64,000 bases of DNA from assembly GCA_964488865.1 (NCBI GenBank), contig CAZAWR010000012.1, forward strand, positions 74,968 through 138,967. The letters are read 5' to 3'. The DNA comes from MWCO01 sp964488865. Its GTDB lineage: Bacteria; Myxococcota_A; Polyangia; Polyangiales; Polyangiaceae. Shown here piece by piece: positions 27,131 to 36,289 of this stretch (positions within the stretch are counted from its first letter, which is position 1; the number at the start of each line of letters is the position of its first letter). The translations under genes were made by a program, and so were the position numbers. A model generated the notes under the pieces. It saw nothing but the letters and a program-made list of their open reading frames with translations, was not told where the DNA came from and searched no databases.

Positions 27131-27241
27131 GGTTCCTCCCAATCACAAGCCGTTTCATTCACCGAGCAGGCGCAGGTTCCAGTCCTACCGAAACATCGCA
27201 TGAGTGAGTACCTTGTGGGATACAGCGTCTCAAGAGAAATC

Positions 27242-27270
27242 GTCACCAAGGTACAAGATATTTTGGTGAC
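27242..27270. repeat. Inverted repeat upstream of the 25085-27130 lipoprotein gene
   Basis: GTCACCAA at 27242-27249 and TTGGTGAC at 27263-27270 are perfect 8-bp arms with a 13-base, A/T-rich spacer. It lies about 110 bases before the start codon and could be an operator. Confidence 0.35.
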
Positions 27271-27376
27271 CTTGCATTAGTCCGATCCCACCGCCGGCGC
27301 AATCGCGCAACCTGCCGGATTTCGAACAAATTGTCGGCCTAGGTGGTGGGGTGTGGGAAAGGTGGGGTTGGGGCGC

Positions 27377-29128
27377 TCAGTACTTGAACCCGCTTCCACC
27401 AATGAACTCTCGAAGCAACGAGATCTGGGGGACCGAAGTCTCGAAAATCGGCGCGAAATTCTGGACGAACTTCAGGAGCCGGTACGCCGCACTGAAGCTG
27501 GGGTGGTCCTGCGGTACCTCGAGCAGAAAGCGCTCCGCAAACAGCCGGAGCACCGCCTGCTCGTACACCAACGCCGAGTTGAACATCACGTCGGCACGCT
27601 CCTGATACGGGAAAATGTTCCGCAGCTCGCCCCGCCGGACCCGCGGCCAGCTGTCAATGGTGACCGCCGCCGGATAGCCCCGGAACATCCGGTCCCGGAC
27701 AATCCGCCTGAGAAATCGGCTGTCCGAGGTGAAGATCCGGTTGTGATCGTCGATGCAAAGCTGGGTCAGCGCGCTGACGTACACCTTGAACTTGCTCTCG
27801 GGTGGGATCGACTCGGTCAGACGGTCATTCAAGCCGTGTATGCCCTCGACCATCAGAACCTGCCCAGGCTCGAGCTGCATCGGCGACCATCGGTCGGGCG
27901 CGACACGCGTCCCGGACGGGAAGTCGAACTTCGGCGTCATGACGCGCTCTCCCGCGAGAAGCTTGGCGAGCACTTCGTTGAACAAGGCGAGGTCGATGGC
28001 CTCGATGGCCTCGAAGTCGTATTCCCCGTCATCCCCGCGGGGCGTGTCCACGCGGTTGACGTAGAAGTTGTCCATCGACAGCGCGACCGGGTGGACGCCG
28101 TTTACCCGTAGCTGAAGGCTCAGGCGCTTGGCAAAGGTGGTCTTGCCAGAAGCGGAGGGGCCCGCGATGAGCACGAGACGGATCGGTTGCTTCGCCTGGG
28201 TAATCCGATCGGCGATCTCGGCCGTCTTCTTTTCGTGCAGGCCTTCCGACACGCGGATCACCTCCGCGGCCTCCCCGCGAATGATCAGGTCGTTCAACTG
28301 CCCCACGTCCTCGACCCCCGCGATCCGATTCCACTCCCGCGTCTCCTGGTAGACCTGGAACAGCTTCGGAGTGTCGTGGAACGGCTCCACCGAGGCCAGG
28401 TGCCCCCTCGGCGGGAAACGCAAGACCAGCCCGGGCGGGTAGTACTCGATCTGGAAGAACGGGAGGTGCTTCGCGCTCGGCGCCACAGGATAGCGATGGA
28501 TGTCACAGAACTGCCCGCATCGCACGAGCGTGACGAAGGGCTCCCAGTGCGTCCTCATCAGGCGCAGCTTGTCCTTGAGCCCCAGCCGCTCGAACTCCGC
28601 ACGCGCTTCCGCAATGCTCACCGTCTCCGTCGTCAACGCGACGTCCTGCTCCACCATCTGCCGCATCCGAGCCTCGAGCATGGCGACATGGCCCGCCGTG
28701 AACGTCTCCCCCATGTGAATCCGGTAGAAGTAGCCGTTGCCCAGCGCTTGCCCAATCGAGACCCGCGCCCCGGGAAACACTTCCCGCGCCGCCTCGAGCA
28801 ACAACAGCGAGACCGAACGACGATACACCAGCACACCCTCGCGATGCGCGTACGTGACAGGGCGCACGTCCGTCGGCGCACAGATCGGGTGAGTGAGATC
28901 GACGCACCGGTGGTGCACCATGGCGGCAAGCACGGTCAGGCCCGAATCTACTGGTAGGTCCTGCAGAACGGCACCGACCGGCGCGCCATAGGGCACCTCC
29001 ACGAACCCTCCGTTGACCTGCACCCGCACGAGGCGCGACGGTTTGATCGTCGTGGGGTAGCTGCGAGCGAAGGAGAGAGAGGAAGGAGGGGAAACGGGCA
29101 TTCCAACGTCGGAAGGTCTGTCTCGCAC
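27377..29128 (-). CDS. Nucleoside (uridine) kinase-like protein with TGS and tRNA-SAD domains
   Basis: A 583-residue protein with three parts. First, a TGS-like domain (LVRVQVNGGFVEVPYGAPVGAVL) at about 33-90. Second, a threonyl-tRNA synthetase editing-type SAD region (GNGYFYRIHMGETFTAGHVAMLEARM, at about 140-230). Third, a P-loop kinase of the phosphoribulokinase/uridine kinase family with Walker A LIAGPSASGKTTFAKRLS near residue 330, MDNFYVNR, and VLMVEGIHGLND. This fused architecture is known in bacteria and is annotated as a nucleoside kinase; the role of the synthetase-like half is unknown. GTG at 29128 has GAGG 5 bases upstream; ATG 29101 is an alternative. The zinc-ribbon gene at 29233 lies upstream on the same strand. 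Confidence 0.85.
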   Translation of the reverse strand: MRDRPSDVGMPVSPPSSLSFARSYPTTIKPSRLVRVQVNGGFVEVPYGAPVGAVLQDLPVDSGLTVLAAMVHHRCVDLTHPICAPTDVRPVTYAHREGVLVYRRSVSLLLLEAAREVFPGARVSIGQALGNGYFYRIHMGETFTAGHVAMLEARMRQMVEQDVALTTETVSIAEARAEFERLGLKDKLRLMRTHWEPFVTLVRCGQFCDIHRYPVAPSAKHLPFFQIEYYPPGLVLRFPPRGHLASVEPFHDTPKLFQVYQETREWNRIAGVEDVGQLNDLIIRGEAAEVIRVSEGLHEKKTAEIADRITQAKQPIRLVLIAGPSASGKTTFAKRLSLQLRVNGVHPVALSMDNFYVNRVDTPRGDDGEYDFEAIEAIDLALFNEVLAKLLAGERVMTPKFDFPSGTRVAPDRWSPMQLEPGQVLMVEGIHGLNDRLTESIPPESKFKVYVSALTQLCIDDHNRIFTSDSRFLRRIVRDRMFRGYPAAVTIDSWPRVRRGELRNIFPYQERADVMFNSALVYEQAVLRLFAERFLLEVPQDHPSFSAAYRLLKFVQNFAPIFETSVPQISLLREFIGGSGFKY

Positions 29129-29232
29129 GGGAGCCTCACTGCAAGAACGGGGAACGAACCAGGAAGAGCATCTCCCGTGTCCCTAGCCGATGCACCCAGT
29201 TCCCGCAACTCCCGGAGGTCCCGCTCCACGCC

Positions 29233-29412
29233 CTAGGACTTCGCGTAGGACTCGATCTTCGAAGGCTTGCAAAGGTTCTTCTTCTTGTGCGCCGCGCGAC
29301 CGCACCTCGTGCACACGAAACGCGCGTCCGCGACCAGCCGTGCGACAGCTTCCACACCATCACAGCCGATGAGGGAGCACATGTGCCCCTCGTGACCCTT
29401 CTTCTTGCTCAT
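29233..29412 (-). CDS. Small zinc-ribbon protein, 59 residues
   Basis: A complete 59-residue reading frame with ATG at 29412 and TAG at 29233. CGGAGGAG stands 2-3 bases before the start, a strong ribosome-binding site. The protein has Cys at positions 12, 17, 34, 37 and 48 and is rich in Lys at both ends. C34-T-R-C37 is a typical zinc knuckle and C12/C17 may complete the site. There is no signal peptide or membrane helix. The basic, zinc-ribbon character suggests nucleic-acid or ribosome association, which is inference. It is in line with the nucleoside-kinase-like gene downstream (104-base gap) and the PhnD-like gene upstream (61-base gap). Confidence 0.75.
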   Translation of the reverse strand: MSKKKGHEGHMCSLIGCDGVEAVARLVADARFVCTRCGRAAHKKKNLCKPSKIESYAKS

Positions 29413-29473
29413 GACTCCTCCGACATTCTCAACGGGTCAGCCGCATGAGGCGAGAATCGACCCGTGACAAGTC

Positions 29474-30370
29474 CTAGCGCGCAGGAAAGATGGAGGTCGC
29501 GCGACGCCCCGTGTCGTCGAGGTGCTTGAGGACCTTCATCAACGGGGACATGTGCTCGGTCTCCGCCGCAATGAATCCTTCCGCATTGAGCAGTCCCGCT
29601 GACGCGACGCGCAACGCTTCGTCCGGACGAACGAGAGCGTCGCGAATCGATCGGATCGTGGTGACCGGGAGCCGAATGCTCGCAGAGAGAACGTCGTTCG
29701 GGATGGGCCCGGCCATCGCGACGATCTGAACGTGGGCCGTGCCCCACGCCGCGGAACGTACGTGCTGGAGGTCGTGGTCGAGATGAGCGTACGTGGCTCC
29801 GACGTCGGCTTCCCCACGCAGAACGGCCTGCACGACAGCGGCGTGGGAGCCGTAGAACGTCTGTTGCCCGAAGGCGAAATTGAAGTCGATCTGCTGGGAG
29901 CGCATCCATGCCCGGATGACCAGGAAGCCGGCGGTGCTCTGAGGGTCCACCCAGGCGACGCGGGCGCCCTGCAAGTCCCGGATCGAAGACAAACCCGACC
30001 CGGCCCGCGTGAACAAGGCAGCGGCGTACCATGCCGCGCCCCCTCGAATGGGAAGAACGATGGGCAACGTGCGCCCAGCACTGGCGGAGCGCAGCGCCAC
30101 CAGGGGCGGCAGCCACGCCAGATCCGCATCACCCCGGTTGATCGCCGCAAGCAACGCGCGGTAGTCCGTGAAGCCCTGTGCGGTGACCGCAAGACCCACC
30201 CGTGGCGCCAGCGCCCGGCAGAATGCGTCGAGCTGCGCCGAGGTCGGCCCCGTCGCCGACCCGCCAATCGACTCTGCCGGCGGAGTCATCGCGACGCCCA
30301 CGCGAATCCACTGCGGAGGTTCGTCACTCAGCTCATCCAGACCGTCAGGTGCCCAACCCTGATTGCCCAT
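29474..30370 (-). CDS. PhnD-like solute-binding protein without signal peptide
   Basis: A 298-residue protein of the phosphate/phosphonate (PhnD/SsuA-like) periplasmic binding fold. Recognisable parts are IRVGVAMTP at the first strand, YRALLAAINRGDADLAWLPPLVAL, VLPIRGGAAWYAAALFTRAGS, LQGARVAWVDPQSTAGFLVIRAWM and ADVGATYAHLDHDLQ. True transport proteins start with a signal peptide or lipobox; this one begins MGNQGWAPDGLDEL with no hydrophobic stretch, and no ABC permease or ATPase gene is near. It may be a cytosolic sensor or enzyme-like derivative. Upstream, 80 bases away on the same strand, is the giant TPR pseudokinase gene. Confidence 0.75.
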   Translation of the reverse strand: MGNQGWAPDGLDELSDEPPQWIRVGVAMTPPAESIGGSATGPTSAQLDAFCRALAPRVGLAVTAQGFTDYRALLAAINRGDADLAWLPPLVALRSASAGRTLPIVLPIRGGAAWYAAALFTRAGSGLSSIRDLQGARVAWVDPQSTAGFLVIRAWMRSQQIDFNFAFGQQTFYGSHAAVVQAVLRGEADVGATYAHLDHDLQHVRSAAWGTAHVQIVAMAGPIPNDVLSASIRLPVTTIRSIRDALVRPDEALRVASAGLLNAEGFIAAETEHMSPLMKVLKHLDDTGRRATSIFPAR

Positions 30371-30450
30371 GGAAGCTACCTATGGCGTGACCGCGCATCG
30401 CGGTCAACACCGGATCGGAACGAGTGCACGCTTCTGGATGAACGGAGGGC

Positions 30451-33400
30451 TCAGCTGTCGATCGCGATGCCGAGCCGCTGGCGAAGGGTCATGTACTGCT
30501 CGCTGATGGAGAACAGGACGAGCTCCCGGAGGCGGTCATTGTGGGGCACCGGAGACACGGACTCGTCCGACGCCTTGATCATGTCCGTGGCGATCTCAAG
30601 GTCGTGGGCAACCAGCAGCCCCGCTCTGTCGGCCGTGAGGTCGACCGCGGCGACCCAATTCTTGAGGTTCATGGCACCGCTGGACTGAAGCAGCTTGGAG
30701 ACGAGGCTGGCCAGGCGCTCCCGGGCCGGTCCGGACAGATGGACCCCGAGAGCGTTGAGGTTGTCCGCAACGGGCCCCTCCAGATCCGGGGTGATGGGGA
30801 ACTGGGGAGAATTCATCTTGATGGCCGCAAACACCCAGGCCTTCAACCCTGTCCCCGTCGGCACCAGGTGTCGAATGTAGAGTCCCGGCCGGTAGTAGGA
30901 CAAGTGCCGCCCCACGATGAACGCGGCAGCCTGGTTGGGAACCTCCACCTCGAAGGCCGCCCGTCCCAGGACGATCGACGGGATTTGGGCATGCAGGAAC
31001 GAGATTCCGCCCTCGTCGTTGATGTTCTGGAACGTGGGAGGAGGATCCATGCCAAGAACGCCGGCCGCATAGTAGATCGTCTGCGACATCGGGTACGGAT
31101 GGAGCGACAGGTCGATCGCGTAGCGCGGATCGTAGCCCAGGTTCTCCAGCGTGTCCGCACGCGTTGCCAGCACCGCCGGCTCGATGACCGCCAGAAGCGC
31201 CGTCAGAATCGGGTCGGCGTCCGGGTGCACCAGGTTCTTCGTCCAGTCGTCTGCGCTCAACCGATCCTGCGCAGGCGCCGCCGTCTCCGACCGCATGCGA
31301 CGGTAGAACCTGTCCTCGTCGGGTTCGGCGAGGTTGAGGACGGCGAGAGCCTGGCACAAGCACCAGGCGCCGTCGGCTCGCTTGGCCTCGGTGTAGAGAC
31401 GGCGAAGCAGCTTGTACGGCTCGGCGTTGTTCGGGCTGCGGATGAGCAACCCTCGCTGGGCGGCCACGGCCTTCTCGAGGTACTCGGCCGGATTGGATGC
31501 ATACATCTCAGCGAGAAGCCCGTTTCGCTTGGCGTTGTCCGGGTCGAGCATCTGAGCGGCCTCGAACGCATCGATGGCGTCGCTCACCCAGCCGAGCTTG
31601 TCCTGGTAGAGGACGCCGAGTGCGTCGAAGGTGGCCAACACGGTGTCGCGATCGTCCTTCTCGGTGGCGCGCTCGAGCTTGACCTTGAGGAGCTTCTCCA
31701 CACCTTCGTGATCGCCCTTCTTCTCGCGTAGCTTGAGGCTCTCGGTGACGGCCGCTTCGAACTCCGGGTCCAGCTCTCTCACCTTGTCCAAGAACTCGAG
31801 AGCCTTGTCGATGTCCTCGAGTTGCTGGCCCGTCACGATCGCTGCCGTGTGGATGTACTTCGCCTTCTGCTTCGGGTCTTGAACGAAGTCCGCGAGCTTG
31901 AGCACGACCTCCACGAGCTTCGACCAGTCCTTGCTCTCCGAATACAGCTGCATCAACCGAGTCAGCAGCTTGCGGTCGTCTGGCCGCTCCTCCAGCGCCG
32001 CCATGAAGCTCTTGGCCGCACGCGTCCGATCTTCCAGCTTGGACGAACAGATCTCCCCGATGTCCACCAGCAACTGCACGCGCTCGTCCCCTTCGGCTAC
32101 GTCCAGGCGGCGGTTCTTGACGCGGATCACGTCTTCCCACTCCCCCTTGGACTCGTGGACCTTCGCAAGAGCTGCGAGCGGATCTGCGGCCACCGGATCC
32201 ATGTCCGCTGACTCCGTGAGGGACTTGATCGCGATGATCGCGTCACCCGCGCGCCGGGCCGACTCCCCGTGGCGGTAGAGCACGCCAGACTTGTCGTTGC
32301 CCACGAGCTTGTCGCCGAACCGGTCGAGGATGTCCTGATGAACCTGGAAGGCTCGTTTGGCTTCCCCGTGCTCGAACAAGATGCGGCCCGCGATGATGCT
32401 CGCATCCACGTCGTCCGGCGCGAACTCCAGAAGCTGTTCGCAGGAGGCGAGCGCCTTCTCCGACTGCTCCGTGCGCGCGAGGCTGGTGATGAATCGACGA
32501 AGCGTCGAGATGGCCCACTCCTTCGGGAGCTGCTCGAGCTTGGGAATCACGGCGGCGAAGTAGTGGATCGCCTCCACCGGGCGATCGTTCTCGTAGGCGA
32601 GATCCCCGAGGATGGCCGAGGCCTCGACCTGGTTCTCGTCGTACTGGAGTGCTTCCTTGGCCGAGATCTCCGCACGCGTCGCATCCTTGAGCCGGTTTCG
32701 CGCGAGCTTGGCCGCTTCAGCACAGAGCTTGGCCTTGACGTTGGGAGCCTCAGCGTACTCCCGCTCCTTCGAGATGAGCTCGATGGCGGAAGTGACCTCG
32801 CCGCGATCGAGATACAAGGCACGCAAGGCAGACGACGCAGCGGAAGCGCGGGGGTTCGCTTCGAGAGCGAGCCGGTAGCGGGCGATGGCCCCCTCCGCAT
32901 CATCGCGCTCCTGAAGGAGTTTGGCCGCACGGATGTAGTGCTCTGCCTTCTCACGCGGCGTGCCTGCCTTCTCAGCGAGCGTCTCGATCGCCTGAAGCGC
33001 CGCCTGGGAGTCTCCGGATTGCTGCCGCAGCCCCGCGAGCGCCTCCAACGCCCCCGCGTGGCCGGGCTCCAGCTCCAGCACCTCCTCGTAGACCTTCATC
33101 GCGCGGGTCGGATCGTCCAGATGCTCAGACACCACGCGAGCAAGCGTCAGCAACACGTCCAGACGCTTGATCTTGTCCGTCTGCACCTTCAGGTCGCGCT
33201 CGTACACACTCGCGACGTCACTCCATCGGTCCAGAGCGCGATAGTGATGGGCCAGCGCCTCGAGCGTTGCGCTGTGGGCAGGGTCGACGTCCAAGATCTT
33301 CTCGAGCGCTCCCGCAGCCGCAGCGTGGTCGAGGAACTCTTCTTCGTGCAGCTTGGCGATCCGTTCGAGGTGCGTGATCTTCTGGCGCGGCGTCCCCGCA

Positions 33401-35775
33401 ATCTTGATCTTTCGGTCCAGGGTCGAGAGCAGCTCCGCGTAGTGGTTGCTCTTGGTGTAGATGAGGTCGAGCGCGTCGAGCGCACCCCGATTCGCCTCGT
33501 CTACCTGCGTGGCGAGCTCGTAGCAGCGCACGGCTTCGCTGAAGTCCTTGAGGTTCGATTCGAAGATCCCTCCAGCGCGCACGAGCAGATCAGAGGCCTG
33601 GGCGCCTGAAAGCGTTCCCGCCTTGTGCTCGAGGATCTTAACCAACCCTGCGTGGTTTGCCTCCTTCTCGTAGATCCGAAGCAGCGCCTCCGACGCCTTC
33701 TCGTGCGACGCATCCTCTGCCAGCACCTGCTCGTAGAGCTCCTTGGCCTTCGCCGGCTCCCCGAGGCGCGACTCGAGCAACTCGGCCGCGTCCACGTGGA
33801 ACTCGCGCGACCGGGCCGCGCTGCTCGCCGCCTCCGCGCGACGCATCATGACTTGGCCGAGTTCCACGTACTGCTGGCTCGACCGGAACAAGGAGGCCAT
33901 GCCTTCGAGCGCCCCGTCGTTGGTGGGATCCGTGGCAATCACCGCCTGGTAGCAAGGCAACGCCGCATCGTGCCGGCCGAGGCGCTTGCCGTACCAGTGG
34001 CCCAGGCGCAGGAACAACAGGTTCTTGTGCTCCACGGGAATGTCAGTCTGGGTGGCCTCGGCCATGATCGCCATCGCCTCCCCCAGCACGCTCACATCCG
34101 TGCCCGCCACTCGCTCGATCGCGTCGGCGTACTCTGCGTGCTTGGGAGACTCCGTGAAGGCTTGCGCATAGGCAACGACCGCCTGCGTGGCGTCTTCGAG
34201 CTCCGACGCATACAGCCGTCCGATCTCGGCCATGGCTGCAGCCTTCTCCTCCGAGTCGGTCGCATGCTCGATGCGCGCAAGCAGCATCTCCACGACATCC
34301 TCGAACTTGCCCAGCTGTCGCCGAACTTCCTCGAGCGCCGCATCCGCGATGTCGTCGCTGGCGTCGATTTCGACGATCCATGCGTAGACCTTTTCCGCTT
34401 CCTGCAGGTCCTTGAGCTTGGATTCGTACAGGCGCGCGGCGCGGAACAGCAGGCTCTTGCGAACCTCTTGTCCCTCCCCCTCTCCGGCTTCGATTTGATC
34501 GGCAGCCATCACGAACGCTTGCGCGATCTTGGCGATGTCGCCTCCGATCTCTGCGGCCTCGTCGAGAGCTGCCGCAGCGGCCTCGTCGTCAGGGGAGACC
34601 ACGAGGGCGTCGATGCGTTCGCCAAGCGCCTCGTCCGTGATCTTCGCCGCCGCGTCCTTGTCGTGCGCAGCCGCGCGGCCCAGGGTCTCGAAGGCCTCGA
34701 GAACCGCCCGTGCGTCCTTGGGCCTCTTGTCGGGATCGCGAGCCAGCAAGGTCGTCACGAAGTCCGCCACTTCCTTCGTCACCCATCCCCGCGGGGCGGC
34801 CGTGTTCGCAGGCTCGGGGTCGCGCGTCAAGTGAGCGATCGCGAAGTCGACCCCGGGCTTGGCTGGAAACAGCGGCTTGCCCGTCAGAACCTCGTACATC
34901 ACCACGCCGAATGCGTAGACGTCAGAACGCTTGTCCGCGGCTACTCCCCGGAGCTGCTCAGGAGCCACCGTCTTGGCATCACCAGGCACCACGAAGACGT
35001 CTTCGCCGGTAGGGGAGGAGCGGAGCAGGCGCAACCGGTCCAGGGCGGGGTCGAGCAGCACGACCTTCTGCTTGCCCGGCTCCGACCCGCGGGTCAGCAA
35101 CAGGTTGGAGAGCTTGATGTTCCCGTGCACCAGGCGGTGCTCGTGGATGGCAACCAGCACGTCCAGCAATCCTCGGAGCAAGGAGCGGGCTTCGTTAATG
35201 TGCATCGGTCCACTGCGAGCCGTTCGCGCAGCCACGCTTTGCCCCTCGACGTGATCGTAGGCCACGAAGTCGAGCCCCTCCTGGCTGCCCACGAACATGC
35301 CCGTGGGCAGGCCCTCGTGCTCTACCCGTGCGTGAAGCCGAACCGCCACCGCAAACCGGGCGAAAGCTCCTCGGTCGCGCACCAAACCGGGCCGCAGCAC
35401 CTTGAGCACCAACTCTCGCTCATCGCGCTTGGCAAGGTACACGGAACCGGAAGTCCCTGCCCCGACCTTGCGGCGGATGCCGAACGAACCGAACGAGGAA
35501 CCCGCCGGTAGCTCCTGCTCCGCTCCAAGGCCGAGCATCACCTTCTGAAGGACCTTTCTGTCGACATCCGAACGGAGCGCCGCCAATGCGTCCAAGAGCG
35601 CTTCCACTCTCTCCGTTGCCACACAGCGGTCCACCAGCGCTTTCGCAAACGCAGCCTTGGAAGCCGTGCCTCCCACTTCGTCCGGAGACATCCCCAGAAT
35701 GTCTCGCGACGTGTCCATCAACTCCTCGAGATCAAACAGGCGCTCGAGCTCACCGCGCAGAGTGTCCTTGTCCAT
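30451..35775 (-). CDS. Giant kinase-fold (probable pseudokinase) protein with TPR array
   Basis: A 1774-residue cytosolic protein. After about 90 residues, a Ser/Thr kinase-like domain runs from about 93 to 360: a Gly-rich loop (KVGAGTSGSVYLAKR), K125, HGN at 217-219 in HGNIKLSN, D242 in LLDPALDR, APEQL and SDVYAFGVVMYE. The usual catalytic HRD is HGN, so the Asp base is Asn219, and the alpha-C Glu position appears to be Val (RFAVAVRLH). Activity is therefore doubtful. The following 1,100 residues are tetratricopeptide repeats, at least twenty, often spaced about 35-40 residues apart. The last 300 residues form a separate domain. ATG 35775 (MDKDTLRG) is preferred over upstream starts that add non-conserved sequence. 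The DNA confirms AAC for Asn219. Confidence 0.85.
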   Translation of the reverse strand: MDKDTLRGELERLFDLEELMDTSRDILGMSPDEVGGTASKAAFAKALVDRCVATERVEALLDALAALRSDVDRKVLQKVMLGLGAEQELPAGSSFGSFGIRRKVGAGTSGSVYLAKRDERELVLKVLRPGLVRDRGAFARFAVAVRLHARVEHEGLPTGMFVGSQEGLDFVAYDHVEGQSVAARTARSGPMHINEARSLLRGLLDVLVAIHEHRLVHGNIKLSNLLLTRGSEPGKQKVVLLDPALDRLRLLRSSPTGEDVFVVPGDAKTVAPEQLRGVAADKRSDVYAFGVVMYEVLTGKPLFPAKPGVDFAIAHLTRDPEPANTAAPRGWVTKEVADFVTTLLARDPDKRPKDARAVLEAFETLGRAAAHDKDAAAKITDEALGERIDALVVSPDDEAAAAALDEAAEIGGDIAKIAQAFVMAADQIEAGEGEGQEVRKSLLFRAARLYESKLKDLQEAEKVYAWIVEIDASDDIADAALEEVRRQLGKFEDVVEMLLARIEHATDSEEKAAAMAEIGRLYASELEDATQAVVAYAQAFTESPKHAEYADAIERVAGTDVSVLGEAMAIMAEATQTDIPVEHKNLLFLRLGHWYGKRLGRHDAALPCYQAVIATDPTNDGALEGMASLFRSSQQYVELGQVMMRRAEAASSAARSREFHVDAAELLESRLGEPAKAKELYEQVLAEDASHEKASEALLRIYEKEANHAGLVKILEHKAGTLSGAQASDLLVRAGGIFESNLKDFSEAVRCYELATQVDEANRGALDALDLIYTKSNHYAELLSTLDRKIKIAGTPRQKITHLERIAKLHEEEFLDHAAAAGALEKILDVDPAHSATLEALAHHYRALDRWSDVASVYERDLKVQTDKIKRLDVLLTLARVVSEHLDDPTRAMKVYEEVLELEPGHAGALEALAGLRQQSGDSQAALQAIETLAEKAGTPREKAEHYIRAAKLLQERDDAEGAIARYRLALEANPRASAASSALRALYLDRGEVTSAIELISKEREYAEAPNVKAKLCAEAAKLARNRLKDATRAEISAKEALQYDENQVEASAILGDLAYENDRPVEAIHYFAAVIPKLEQLPKEWAISTLRRFITSLARTEQSEKALASCEQLLEFAPDDVDASIIAGRILFEHGEAKRAFQVHQDILDRFGDKLVGNDKSGVLYRHGESARRAGDAIIAIKSLTESADMDPVAADPLAALAKVHESKGEWEDVIRVKNRRLDVAEGDERVQLLVDIGEICSSKLEDRTRAAKSFMAALEERPDDRKLLTRLMQLYSESKDWSKLVEVVLKLADFVQDPKQKAKYIHTAAIVTGQQLEDIDKALEFLDKVRELDPEFEAAVTESLKLREKKGDHEGVEKLLKVKLERATEKDDRDTVLATFDALGVLYQDKLGWVSDAIDAFEAAQMLDPDNAKRNGLLAEMYASNPAEYLEKAVAAQRGLLIRSPNNAEPYKLLRRLYTEAKRADGAWCLCQALAVLNLAEPDEDRFYRRMRSETAAPAQDRLSADDWTKNLVHPDADPILTALLAVIEPAVLATRADTLENLGYDPRYAIDLSLHPYPMSQTIYYAAGVLGMDPPPTFQNINDEGGISFLHAQIPSIVLGRAAFEVEVPNQAAAFIVGRHLSYYRPGLYIRHLVPTGTGLKAWVFAAIKMNSPQFPITPDLEGPVADNLNALGVHLSGPARERLASLVSKLLQSSGAMNLKNWVAAVDLTADRAGLLVAHDLEIATDMIKASDESVSPVPHNDRLRELVLFSISEQYMTLRQRLGIAIDS

Positions 35776-35958
35776 GTCCAGCTCATCGCGTGGTTTCCCG
35801 CCACGCGCGTCGGGTAGGGAGGCGCAACCAGGGTGGCGAATCCTATCGGAAACCGAGTGCGCTTGAACATGACTTCCGCCAAAAAGCGCGCCCGGTCGGC
35901 CCCGAAAAGGTTGTACCTTCCCTTGGCTACCATCGCGATTTCGTGGCAATCTCACGCC

Positions 35959-36258
35959 GTGTCCAAGCTCCCCCTCTTCCTGGAACGCGGGCTTCCCGTT
36001 CTCATCCTCGTCGTGGCGGCCATCGGCGCCCCAGCTCTCATGCTCTCCCAGGAAGGCCTCCCGCGATTGCGTACCCTCAAGGCCGAAATGACTCAGGTCG
36101 AGGCCGAAAACACTGAACTGACGGAAAATATTCGACAGCTGCGCGTCGAGGTCGAAAAACTGAAGCGTGACCCGAAAGCCGTCGAGCGAATCGCGCGCGA
36201 CGAACTGGGGCTCGTACGAAACACAGAAGTCGTATTCCAGTTCCCCCCTCAGCCGTGA
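35959..36258 (+). CDS. ftsB: FtsB/DivIC-like septum formation protein
   Basis: A short single-pass membrane protein of about 99 residues if started at GTG 35959. It has a short N-terminus, one membrane helix (GLPVLILVVAAIGAPALML), a coiled coil (LRTLKAEMTQVEAENTELTENIRQLRVEVEKL), then DPKAVERIARDELGLVRNTEVVFQF, the family signature. FtsB/DivIC links FtsL and FtsQ in the divisome. GTG 35959 gives the usual family length; ATG 35869 would add 30 basic residues and cannot be excluded, since neither has a convincing RBS. It is divergent from the pseudokinase-TPR gene and is followed on the same strand by the MshEN-domain gene after 31 bases. Confidence 0.75.
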   Translation: MSKLPLFLERGLPVLILVVAAIGAPALMLSQEGLPRLRTLKAEMTQVEAENTELTENIRQLRVEVEKLKRDPKAVERIARDELGLVRNTEVVFQFPPQP

Positions 36259-36289
36259 CAGCGGCCACGGCGACGTCTATCGTCGAGCC

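Noticed and set aside
27131..27142. TTG 27142 as start of the lipoprotein with P-domains
   Set aside because: The GGGAGGA ribosome-binding site lies between it and ATG 27130.
33625..35511. 628-residue open frame on the plus strand
   Set aside because: It is antisense to the pseudokinase-TPR gene, is Arg/His/Leu-rich as expected from a high-GC shadow, and shows no domain.
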